Shown here in pieces: positions 44,570 through 51,337 of a DNA stretch of 64,000 nt. Position numbers and translations under genes: made by a program. Source of the stretch: Paenibacillus lutrae. GTDB taxonomy: Bacteria > Bacillota > Bacilli > Paenibacillales > NBRC-103111. A model generated the notes under the pieces. That model saw only the letters and a list, made by a program, of their open reading frames with translations, made no database searches and was not told the origin of the DNA. The first letter of the stretch is position 1. Each line of letters begins with the position of its first letter. The stretch covers positions 222,656 through 286,655 of the forward strand of contig NZ_RHLK01000004.1 of assembly GCF_009757775.1 (NCBI RefSeq), in the 5' to 3' direction.

Positions 44570-45616
44570 TTATAACGGGATATTGTCCTCTTGTCCTCTT
44601 CTAACCGTTTCGAATGCATTGGGATCCGTAAAAGTGATTCGCATCGTCGTACCTTGCGTCTGACCAGGTAGGACATGAAGTGCAACACCTATTTTCCCTG
44701 CTACAGTTTGAGCAAGATAGAGCCCAAGTCCGGTAGCCGCATTATGAATCCTTCCATTCCCGCCTGTGAATCCTTTATCAAAAATACGTGGCAGGTCATG
44801 CGGTTGTATACCCGGACCTTCGTCAATCAAATCTAGGATAACATTCTCTTTTTCCGTCATCGCTGTCCTGAATGTAATAGCCTTGCCTTCTGGACTGTAT
44901 TTAATGGCATTGGTCAATAATTGCCGGATAATGAACCGGCACCATTTGCGGTCCGTAACGACCCTGGCATCATCTCCTTCGATGCTGACTGCCAAATTTT
45001 TCTCCATACACCAAGGAGCCAGTTCCCGGATTTCTTCTGCAACAAGACGTTGTATAGAAACTCGTTCAAGCACGTAATCCGATTCCAAGGCAGGAAGACG
45101 TGTCATATACAACTGACGGTCTATGAGCAAATGGATCCGCAGCCATTCGGATTCGATTCTACGTAGGTCCGGATCACTCGGCCGTGCGTTTAAAATCAGT
45201 TTTATAGCGGTAAGAGGGGTTTTAACCTCATGAATCCAGGAGGCAGTAAAATCATTTTCAATCAACTGGGCTTCTTTATAATGAGAAAGCTTTCGTTTGA
45301 ACTGGTAAAAGGCCTCTCGTAATACATCGTTCGTTATGCTATCCAGTTCATTATCCGGTTCGGGGAGGCTCTCTATCCAGTCCGAGTCCATAACTTTCTG
45401 CAGCTTGAGTATCGCTGCTGCATATTTGGTTTCTTTCTTGTAACGCCATAGGAAAAAAACAAGAAATAAACTTATATATAAAGCATTTAAATAAAGGAAA
45501 GATGTAAATTCCACATGTATTCCTTGCTCGATAAGGATAAGTAAATCGGTCAAACCCAGCAGCCCGACAAACATCAAAATCCAGCTTTTTCTTGAAGCGA
45601 TGTAACGGATTAACAT
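44570..45616 (-). CDS. Bce-type intramembrane-sensing histidine kinase
   Basis: This 348-residue kinase has two closely spaced N-terminal membrane helices (residues about 12-30 and 36-58) and almost no external loop, as in BceS. The phospho-His129 lies in [17 protein letters not shown]. The ATPase domain has [22 protein letters not shown] and [12 protein letters not shown]. Such kinases do not bind the drug directly; they read the activity of the partner transporter. It lies 13 nt after the response regulator gene and ends at the terminator 44539-44568. Confidence 0.94.
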   Translation of the reverse strand: MLIRYIASRKSWILMFVGLLGLTDLLILIEQGIHVEFTSFLYLNALYISLFLVFFLWRYKKETKYAAAILKLQKVMDSDWIESLPEPDNELDSITNDVLREAFYQFKRKLSHYKEAQLIENDFTASWIHEVKTPLTAIKLILNARPSDPDLRRIESEWLRIHLLIDRQLYMTRLPALESDYVLERVSIQRLVAEEIRELAPWCMEKNLAVSIEGDDARVVTDRKWCRFIIRQLLTNAIKYSPEGKAITFRTAMTEKENVILDLIDEGPGIQPHDLPRIFDKGFTGGNGRIHNAATGLGLYLAQTVAGKIGVALHVLPGQTQGTTMRITFTDPNAFETVRRGQEDNIPL

Positions 45617-45629
45617 TGCACTATTCCTC

Positions 45630-46313
45630 CTATAAAGTGATGGCCATATACCCCATCCCTTTCTTTGTCACAATCGCGTCTGAAAGTCCAAGCGGTTCTA
45701 ATTTTTGGCGCAAACGGGTGATATTGGCGGTAAGGGTATTATCGTTCACGAACTGCTCGTCTTCCCATAGCTTACGGATCAAGTCATGGCGTGAGATAAC
45801 GACATTGTTTGCCTTCACCAGTGCAATCAACAAAAAAAATTCATTTTTTGTCAAGTCTGCTTCCACGTCTGATTTTCGGATCAGACCTCGTTTCAAATCA
45901 ATCAAGGCAGCGTTCCATTCGAGAATATCTGTCTGGCTATCTCCATAAGCATAAGTTCTGCGAAGAATAGCTTGAATTTTGGCATACAGCACGTTTGTAT
46001 GAAATGGTTTCTGGACGAAATCGTCCGCTCCCATATTAAGCGCCATGACCATATCTAAAGGATGATCGCGTGAGGATAGGAAAATGATAGGCACCTCGGA
46101 GACGGAGCGGATTTCTCTGCACCAATGAAAACCATCGAATTTAGGGAGCGTGATATCCATGATAACAAGATGAGGTTGCTGATCAAGAAACGAACGCATA
46201 ACCTCATCAAAATCATTCGGTCTCGTAACACGAAACGACCATGTTTCCAGTCCTGTTTTCAACGCTTCAAATAACGCATCATCATCTTCAACTACAAATA
46301 TATTAAACTCCAT
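45630..46313 (-). CDS. Bce-type response regulator (OmpR family)
   Basis: This 227-residue regulator has a receiver domain (VVEDDDAL, phospho-Asp53 in IMDITLPKFDG, Lys in FVQKPFHTNVL) and a C-terminal winged helix (DLTKNEFFLLIALVKANNVVISRHDLIRKLWEDEQFVNDNTLTANITRLRQKLEPLG). The pattern is that of BceR. It would bind the palindrome at 44517-44532 and activate the transporter genes when a peptide antibiotic is present. It is the first gene of the two-component operon, with AAAGGAGG 6 nt before its ATG. Confidence 0.94.
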   Translation of the reverse strand: MEFNIFVVEDDDALFEALKTGLETWSFRVTRPNDFDEVMRSFLDQQPHLVIMDITLPKFDGFHWCREIRSVSEVPIIFLSSRDHPLDMVMALNMGADDFVQKPFHTNVLYAKIQAILRRTYAYGDSQTDILEWNAALIDLKRGLIRKSDVEADLTKNEFFLLIALVKANNVVISRHDLIRKLWEDEQFVNDNTLTANITRLRQKLEPLGLSDAIVTKKGMGYMAITL

Positions 46314-46577
46314 CGATTAAACCTCCTTTAAGCTCCAAGCTTAGTCAAAACTCAACAAAAATAATAACATGTATTGAGCTATCCTACCCCTTAATCGAAT
46401 AAAGGTACAATTTATTGGGATCTGCTGTTATTCAAAAGCTAAAAAAACGACGATAAAGTTCTCGCCGTCCTTCGCCGCAGCTGAGCATATATTGGAGTGG
46501 TTAAGGCTTTCTCGTGCCCCTGCGTCTCATACAGTTCCGGCAAGTTTCTGATCCAATCGCGAATCCTTGTCGTCTGA

Positions 46578-46904
46578 TTAGTCTTGTTTATATTTTTCTT
46601 TTAGCATGCTGGAGCCGATTCCCCCGCCAACCATTAAAATTAAAGAACCGAAGTTCCAAAAGAATGACCCGCCATATAATCCAATCTCCATCGCAGTTAC
46701 TTTGTTTAAGAAGAGGACAACGAGCTTGACCACCAACAGCACAAGGCCTATTGAAATGAAGACATCAAACAGAAACTTTAATTTCGGGTGAGCTAATTGC
46801 TTGCTTTCTTTTATCACCTTTTTTGTCAACTCTTCGTCACTCCTTAATAACTCATCGATAGTTAATCCAAACACGGGCTTATGAAGGCCTTCGCCTGAAT
46901 TCAT
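46578..46904 (-). CDS. Small two-helix membrane protein, unknown function
   Basis: This 108-residue protein has a polar N-terminal half (DELLRSDEELTKKVIKESKQLAHPKLKFL) and two hydrophobic segments (residues about 48-66 and 75-95). It ends in a lysine-rich tail (LKEKYKQD). I do not recognise a family. It looks genuine from its regular amphipathic and hydrophobic pattern, but it has no operon partner. Confidence 0.55.
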   Translation of the reverse strand: MNSGEGLHKPVFGLTIDELLRSDEELTKKVIKESKQLAHPKLKFLFDVFISIGLVLLVVKLVVLFLNKVTAMEIGLYGGSFFWNFGSLILMVGGGIGSSMLKEKYKQD

Positions 46905-47063
46905 TCACCAAGAGCTTTTGATTATTCCATCTTCAATCCGTAGCATCATCTCAAACCTGCCGTTATTTATAATATAGTTGACCCCACTTAATTTTAAACT
47001 ATTGTATCCGTTAGCTTAATGGCAATACAATTAACATTGTATTAGCGTACGACCATGTCCATG

Positions 47064-47095
47064 AAAAAAGGTCGCCCTAAAATACAGGCAACCTT
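47064..47095 (-). terminator. Orphan terminator
   Basis: On the minus strand AAGGTTGCC / GGCGACCTT with a 10-nt loop is followed by TTTTTTC. It lies just past the fragment at 47113-47199 and may be the original terminator of that lost gene. Confidence 0.75.
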
Positions 47096-47112
47096 TGCTT
47101 TATTTTCATGGT

Positions 47113-47199
47113 TTACAATTTGGAACGAACAAAGTTCCCAAACTCCGCTAGTACAGCCATTTCATAAAAATTCCGTTTCTCTTCGCAAACTTGTTTCTG
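47113..47199 (-). pseudogene. C-terminal gene remnant
   Basis: Between two in-frame stops the minus strand encodes 28 residues ending CEEKRNFYEMAVLAEFG... and RSKL before TAA. It reads like the end of a real protein, followed by a good terminator 20 nt later. There is no start codon. I cannot identify the parent gene. Confidence 0.35.
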
Positions 47200-47464
47200 T
47201 TAATGGTTTGAGATAATATTCAGCGCAGTGCCTTCCGATTAAATGTAAAAAAACCGCTGAGATTATCCAGCCCATAATCCTATGTGTTCTCCCCGACCTC
47301 TCATATACTTCTATTTTAATGGATTTGGGAGTTTACACAAACTATTTTACAGACTCTCATGATGTGGTGCGAAGCTTTCCCTGAACCTCAATCTCATATG
47401 TAGCCCAATACCTTACCATTCACTAGATAATCTGATGCAATTAAGGTCGAAAGCAGCAGAGTTG

Positions 47465-48697
47465 TCATCTTGCTTCGCGACGACCAGGCTTAAAAGCGTG
47501 GACCTTGCTCTTCCATGCAGTGAACAAGCCGATGAGGCTCAGTAGTGCAATCGCCCAAGGGATGATTCCTGCCCCCATGTGTTCCAGCAACAGTCCGCCA
47601 ACGACACCGCCCCCGGCAACCGCGAGGTTGAAGATTGTTACTAGCATCGACTGCGCCACATCAGCTCCCTCTCCAGCGGCATCCGTTATAGCTATCTGTA
47701 ATAACGTCGGTGCACCACCAAAAGTAAGGCCCCAGGCAGAAATGCCAAGATAGATGATTAACGGCTCTTCGCTGGAGATTCCCAGTACCGTTGAGGCCGC
47801 CGCGAACACAGCAAGGCTAATAAGCGTCAATGCGCGAAGCCATCCGTCAACTAACAGGCCAGTAACCCAAATCCCGACTATGGATGAGACACCAAAGATG
47901 AACAGGACGAGGTCTAAATGGTTGGCGAGTCCAACACGAGCCATAAATGGCGCGATGTAGGTGTAGAGGATGTTGTGGGCCAATATCCAGACAAAGATCA
48001 CAAACAACACCGGGCGGACCCCGGGTGTCATAAAAATTTTACGTACAGGCTGTCGTTGGTGCGCCGTTTGGCCAGGATGATTGGGCACCGCTACCAGCAC
48101 CCATACGATCAGCGCAAGCGCGAATACGGACATGATCCCAAAAACGCCTTGCCAATCGAAAAAGGTTCCAAGCCAGGTGCCCAGCGGCACCCCTAAAGAC
48201 AAAGCGATAGGTTGGCCCACCCCCACAATCGCCAAAGCGCGCCCCTGCAGATGATGCGGCACCATCCGCCGCGCATAGCCCGCAAGCAGTCCCCATGTCA
48301 AACCTGCGGCCATGCCGGCAACGAATCGTGCTGCCAGTGTCAGCGCATAGTTGGCGGACAATGCGGTTACGGTATTAAAGAGGAACAGTCCGCCAATCGC
48401 CAGCAGCAACACCTGTTTTCTGCGCCAACTGCGCGTCACGGCAATGAGCGGAATCGCTGCCACCACCGAGCCAAAGGCATAAAGCGTCACGAGTTGGCCC
48501 ACCAGCGCCTCTGAGACGCCGAGGCCTCGACCGATTTGCGGCATCAAGCCTGCTGGCATCGTTTCCGTCATTATTGCGATGAAGCCGGCCATCGTAAACG
48601 CCAGCAGCCGCCAAATGGGAAGTCGATCTGAATCTGCCTTAGGCGCATCTTGGAAGTCAGATGCGACTGATTTGTTGTTTTCGGACGTACTCATCAT
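47465..48697 (-). CDS. Major facilitator superfamily transporter (DHA1 type)
   Basis: This 410-residue permease has 12 membrane segments after a polar N-terminal tail. The motif A-like RSWRRKQVLL loop lies between helices 2 and 3, and the drug-antiporter motif C appears as GQPIALSLGVPLGTWLG. It resembles AraJ/purine-efflux/multidrug members of DHA1. The substrate is unknown. Its ATG overlaps the stop of the dehydrogenase gene (ATGATGA), so the two are translationally coupled. It is the last gene of a TetR-controlled cassette. Confidence 0.88.
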   Translation of the reverse strand: MMSTSENNKSVASDFQDAPKADSDRLPIWRLLAFTMAGFIAIMTETMPAGLMPQIGRGLGVSEALVGQLVTLYAFGSVVAAIPLIAVTRSWRRKQVLLLAIGGLFLFNTVTALSANYALTLAARFVAGMAAGLTWGLLAGYARRMVPHHLQGRALAIVGVGQPIALSLGVPLGTWLGTFFDWQGVFGIMSVFALALIVWVLVAVPNHPGQTAHQRQPVRKIFMTPGVRPVLFVIFVWILAHNILYTYIAPFMARVGLANHLDLVLFIFGVSSIVGIWVTGLLVDGWLRALTLISLAVFAAASTVLGISSEEPLIIYLGISAWGLTFGGAPTLLQIAITDAAGEGADVAQSMLVTIFNLAVAGGGVVGGLLLEHMGAGIIPWAIALLSLIGLFTAWKSKVHAFKPGRREAR

Positions 48698-49578
48698 TCT
48701 ACTCTGACTAACCCGGATGCAGCCATATCTTTGTCACCATGCCCAGCTTCGAGAGCTCGCAGGAATCTCTGCAGCCCGGCAACCGTAGTATCCACTTGGA
48801 TACCCGCCTGCTCAGCAGCTTCAACAACCAACTGCGCATCTTTGACCGCATTAGCGATAGAAAAGCTGGTTGTATAGTCATCCGCGAGGATGGATGCGGC
48901 CTTAAGCTGAAAGTATCCGCTATCCATCGGACCACCTTTAACGACATTCACCACAAGTGCTGGATCGATGCCGAGCCCCTTTGCTATCGCAAGACTTTCA
49001 GCGACACCATGAGTCAGTGCGAAAGCCCAACTGTTCAGTGCCAACTTGAGACGGCTGCTCGCTCCGATCCGATCGGAAACCCATATGGTACGTTTGCCGA
49101 TGGCGTCAAAAACCGGTTGTACGTTGTCTCGCTCTTCGGTTGGTCCAGATGCGAGAATGACAAGTTGTCCCTGTTCCGCCGGTTGACGTGTACCTTGGAT
49201 AGGTGCGTCGTAAAACTTAAGTTCCCGCCGCTTCGCAAAGGCCGCCAGTTCATCGATCGCCGTGATTCCGACCGTACTCATCTGAATCCAGATCCCCCCC
49301 TTGGACAAATCAGGTGCAGCGGATTCCATCACGTCCAATACGACCGGTCCGTCCTTGAGAAGCGTAATAATAATGTCCGCCCCCTCAACGGCTTCCCGGG
49401 GCGTATCAAACACATCAACACCGCATAATGCGAGCGCCTCTGTCTTGTCACGTGTCCGATTCCAAACACGCACGGCAAACAAATGTTTCTGCAAATTGCG
49501 CGCCACAGCCGCACCGATGATGCCGGTGCCAAGTACCGCAATCGTTTTTAATTGCTTCGAGTTTTTAGTATTTGACAT
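48694..49578 (-). CDS. NADP-binding dehydrogenase (3-hydroxyisobutyrate dehydrogenase/imine reductase-like)
   Basis: This 294-residue beta-hydroxyacid-dehydrogenase-like protein has an N-terminal Rossmann motif (TIAVLGTGIIGAAVARNLQ) and substrate-binding YDAPIQGTRQPAEQGQLVILASG. The position of the usual catalytic Lys reads GASSRLKLALNSW (family: GxGxxxKLxxN), so a Lys-Asn pair is present. I start at ATG 49576-49578 because GGAGG lies 9 nt upstream; the frame before it is not protein-like. Oxidation of a 3-hydroxy acid or reduction of an imine are both possible. It is the first gene of a two-gene unit with the MFS exporter, behind an operator-like site at 49639-49659. Confidence 0.88.
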   Translation of the reverse strand: MSNTKNSKQLKTIAVLGTGIIGAAVARNLQKHLFAVRVWNRTRDKTEALALCGVDVFDTPREAVEGADIIITLLKDGPVVLDVMESAAPDLSKGGIWIQMSTVGITAIDELAAFAKRRELKFYDAPIQGTRQPAEQGQLVILASGPTEERDNVQPVFDAIGKRTIWVSDRIGASSRLKLALNSWAFALTHGVAESLAIAKGLGIDPALVVNVVKGGPMDSGYFQLKAASILADDYTTSFSIANAVKDAQLVVEAAEQAGIQVDTTVAGLQRFLRALEAGHGDKDMAASGLVRVE

Positions 49579-49638
49579 TTCAAAACCTCCTATAGGTGAA
49601 TGGAAATTGCACGCAGGACATGCATTTCGCCAATCTAA

Positions 49639-49659
49639 TTTGGAACGCACGTTACAAAA
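49639..49659 (-). promoter_or_regulatory. Operator-like site before the dehydrogenase gene
   Basis: TTTGGAACG-CA-CGTTACAAAA is an imperfect palindrome 60 nt upstream of the dehydrogenase start. It shares TTTGGAAYG-NN-CGTT with the site before the tetR gene, so it is a likely binding site of that regulator. Confidence 0.6.
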
Positions 49660-49663
49660 CCGG

Positions 49664-49690
49664 TAAAAAAATTCCTGCATAGGATGCAGG
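49664..49690 (-). terminator. Terminator of tetR
   Basis: On the minus strand CCTGCAT-CCT-ATGCAGG is followed by AATTTTTTTACC, 41 nt past the tetR stop. Confidence 0.85.
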
Positions 49691-49730
49691 TTATCAGAAT
49701 TGGATTAAGATTCTGTGTCAAGGTCGTTCT

Positions 49731-50312
49731 TTAAAGTGCATCGATCGTTACATCGACCACATCAAGCAAGAGCTGTCTCCGATTTTGACCAAGACAGCCT
49801 TTGCTTAATACCCGCAGCCCTTGAATCGTACTCAGCACAAACCGAGCGAGTGCACGAGCGTTCTTGTTTGAAGCAATTTCACCGTTCTCTTGGGCGCGAC
49901 AAAATACCCCGTACAATACCATCTCTAAATAATTATAATTTTGCGACACGATTACAGCTACCGCCTCATCATGACTTGCAAGCTCTAGCGCTGCGTTCGC
50001 AGTCATGCAGCCGTATCCCTTTTCATCGCCGAGTTCTTCGTCAACGACGTCCATCAACAGCCGCCGGACTCGCTCTTTAACCGAAACGGGTTCAAAGAGC
50101 ACCGCAATCTTTCGGGCTTTTAACTCCTGATACCGGCGAAGCGAGTGCTCATAAAGTTCATGCTTGCTTCCAAAGGCATTGTATATACTGCTGCGGCCCA
50201 AGCTAGTACCTTCGACCAAATCTTGAATCGAGGTCGCGGAATAACCGCGTTGCCAAAAAACTTGCATGGCTGCGTCCACTATATCGTCCAGATCAAATTC
50301 TCTTGGACGCAA
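49731..50312 (-). CDS. TetR-family transcriptional regulator
   Basis: This 193-residue repressor has an N-terminal helix-turn-helix (DDIVDAAMQVFWQRGYSATSIQDLVEGTSLGRSSIYNAFGSKHELYEHSL) and a C-terminal ligand domain with GYGCMTANAALELASHDEAVAVIV. That stretch resembles the YcdC/AcrR-like subgroup that has a conserved Cys in 'GCLxxN'; here it reads GCMTAN. The Cys could sense an electrophile, as in NemR, which is an inference. It sits upstream of the dehydrogenase-MFS pair on the same strand, and matching operators lie before both units. Confidence 0.92.
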   Translation of the reverse strand: MRPREFDLDDIVDAAMQVFWQRGYSATSIQDLVEGTSLGRSSIYNAFGSKHELYEHSLRRYQELKARKIAVLFEPVSVKERVRRLLMDVVDEELGDEKGYGCMTANAALELASHDEAVAVIVSQNYNYLEMVLYGVFCRAQENGEIASNKNARALARFVLSTIQGLRVLSKGCLGQNRRQLLLDVVDVTIDAL

Positions 50313-50328
50313 GATAATCGCCTCCTGT

Positions 50329-50349
50329 TTTGGAATGATCGTTCTGTAA
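50329..50349 (-). promoter_or_regulatory. Operator-like site before tetR
   Basis: TTTGGAATG-AT-CGTTCTGTAA is an imperfect palindrome 17 nt upstream of the tetR start. It matches the site at 49639-49659 in TTTGGAAYG-NN-CGTT. It fits autorepression. Confidence 0.6.
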
Positions 50350-50593
50350 TAGTATAGAAGTGCTTGCTTTCAAAGTCAAGGACACCTTCATGTGAAAAAA
50401 GAATCCGCAGCAGGAAGAGAAGGAGGCTAAATCTCCTGGTAAGTTTGTTAGTAAAACCAAGGAATTGTCGGAGCTCGTGCAAAATTTCGGTAACAAAGTT
50501 TGTTATCCATATTTACTTATGTATACTTTTTATTAAAACCTCATAGGTATCCCAAGGAACTTAGAAAAATTCATAAGAGTATCCCAGAGGACT

Positions 50594-50686
50594 TCATCCG
50601 AAAATATCCTTGATAGGATGTGACTTGAACCGCCCTTTCATAGTTGTCCTTGGCTCCCACTCAGCAAAAAGCATCAGTTGCGTCAT
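50594..50686 (-). CDS. Small open frame, 30 residues, unknown
   Basis: ATG at 50684-50686 with GAGG 8 nt upstream opens a 30-codon frame beginning MTQLMLFAEWEPRTTMKG and ending PIKDIFG. It follows the disrupted frame at 50697-50944 by 11 nt. I do not recognise it. Ribosome binding site spacing is good, so translation is plausible. Confidence 0.35.
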   Translation of the reverse strand: MTQLMLFAEWEPRTTMKGRFKSHPIKDIFG

Positions 50687-50696
50687 TTAGGCCACC

Positions 50697-50944
50697 TCAT
50701 TCCTTACAGATATCGACCATTGATACGATATAAAAGGTCGCGATGGTGAGTTGCGTGGTTGGTCGCAAATGATTCAGATCCTTTAGCGAGATAGCGGCAA
50801 TGAATGTCTTGCAGTAGAAAGCATTGACTTCGAGCAAGGAACGGAGGTCTTCTCCATTGAATAGGAGATACCCACTTCCTCCAGCGTGTCCTCACTTAGA
50901 ATTCCGAAATTCGGATCATGGAATAAGGTTGCCATTTGGTTCAT
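50697..50944 (-). pseudogene. Possible frameshifted small gene
   Basis: ATG at 50942-50944 has GAGAGGGG about 8 nt upstream and begins MNQMATLFHDPNFGILSEDTL. In frame it runs to a stop at 50783 (53 residues), but the later part of that frame looks random. From about 50890 another frame is protein-like (YLLFNGEDLRSLLEVNAFYC... to FYIVSMVDICKE) and stops at 50697-50699. One frameshift near 50885-50895 would join the two into an approximately 82-residue protein. It could be a sequencing error, a decayed gene or programmed shifting. The family is unknown. Confidence 0.4.
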
Positions 50945-50973
50945 CACAGACTTCCCCTCTCAATTGGATAAAT

Positions 50974-51007
50974 TAAAAAAAGGCCTGGGTATGTATCTCC
51001 CAGACCT
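50974..51007 (-). terminator. Terminator after 47-residue gene
   Basis: On the minus strand AGGTCTGGG / CCCAGGCCT with a 9-nt loop is followed by TTTTTTTAATT. Confidence 0.88.
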
Positions 51008-51028
51008 TAGCCGCGTCTTCGCGTAATT

Positions 51029-51172
51029 AGAGTTCAAATGCAAGCTGAGCTTTTATTTCCATGTTAGTGAATGCCGGATCGACTGATTCCACTACGAAAT
51101 CCGCATTGCCGCAATCGATCACTTCTTCAGCAAAAGATTTTCCATCTTCAGAAATAGCGATTTGTACCATAA
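51029..51172 (-). CDS. Small protein, 47 residues, unknown function
   Basis: ATG at 51170-51172 with AGGGAG 9 nt upstream opens a frame encoding an acidic 47-residue protein. It starts MVQIAISEDGKSFAEEV, has one Cys in VIDCGNADF, and ends NMEIKAQLAFEL. A strong terminator follows 22 nt later, and another terminator (51202-51226) precedes it, so it has the structure of a single-gene unit. The alternation of polar and hydrophobic residues suggests a beta-rich fold. I do not recognise a family. Confidence 0.6.
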
Positions 51173-51201
51173 TAAGTATCTCCCTAAAATGTGGGATAGT
51201 T

Positions 51202-51226
51202 AAAAAGGGGCTAATATTAGCGCCCC
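51202..51226 (-). terminator. Terminator of the glmS unit
   Basis: On the minus strand GGGGCGCTAAT / ATTAGCCCC folds into a tight hairpin followed by TTTTTAAC. It lies past the small frame 51237-51332 that follows glmS. Confidence 0.85.
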
Positions 51227-51236
51227 AGTTGCTTTA

Positions 51237-51332
51237 TTCTTGCTGAACGTAAGCTCCAATGCCTTTGAAGGTGCGAAACAATAAGCGTAGTGGAGCTTTC
51301 TCTTTGTTAACAGCTGGCTTCCTAAACATCGA
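51237..51332 (-). CDS. Small basic protein, 31 residues, downstream of glmS
   Basis: ATG at 51330-51332, 5 nt past the glmS stop, opens a 31-codon frame beginning MFRKPAVNKEKAPLRLLFRT and ending IGAYVQQE. A GGAG / TAGG stretch overlapping the glmS stop could serve as its ribosome binding site, giving translational coupling. It ends just before the terminator 51202-51226, so it is on the glmS transcript. The peptide is basic and could form an amphipathic helix. The family is unknown. Confidence 0.4.
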
Positions 51333-51337
51333 CTTAC

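Larger units (their letters stand above)
46905..47464. other. Gap with a terminator and a gene remnant
   Basis: A 560-bp stretch with no intact gene. It holds a terminator (47064-47095) and a protein-like fragment (47113-47199). The rest (46905-47040 and 47200-47464) is AT-rich with no recognisable feature. Confidence 0.5.

Noticed and set aside
44428..44688. Extension of the Bce ATPase frame upstream of 44427
   Set aside because: It passes through the operator and kinase terminator; a good ribosome binding site and family length support the start at 44427.
50704..50895. 63-codon frame with histidine-rich end, resembling a DinB fragment
   Set aside because: Another frame over the same bases looks more protein-like, and the DinB ligand spacing is not met.
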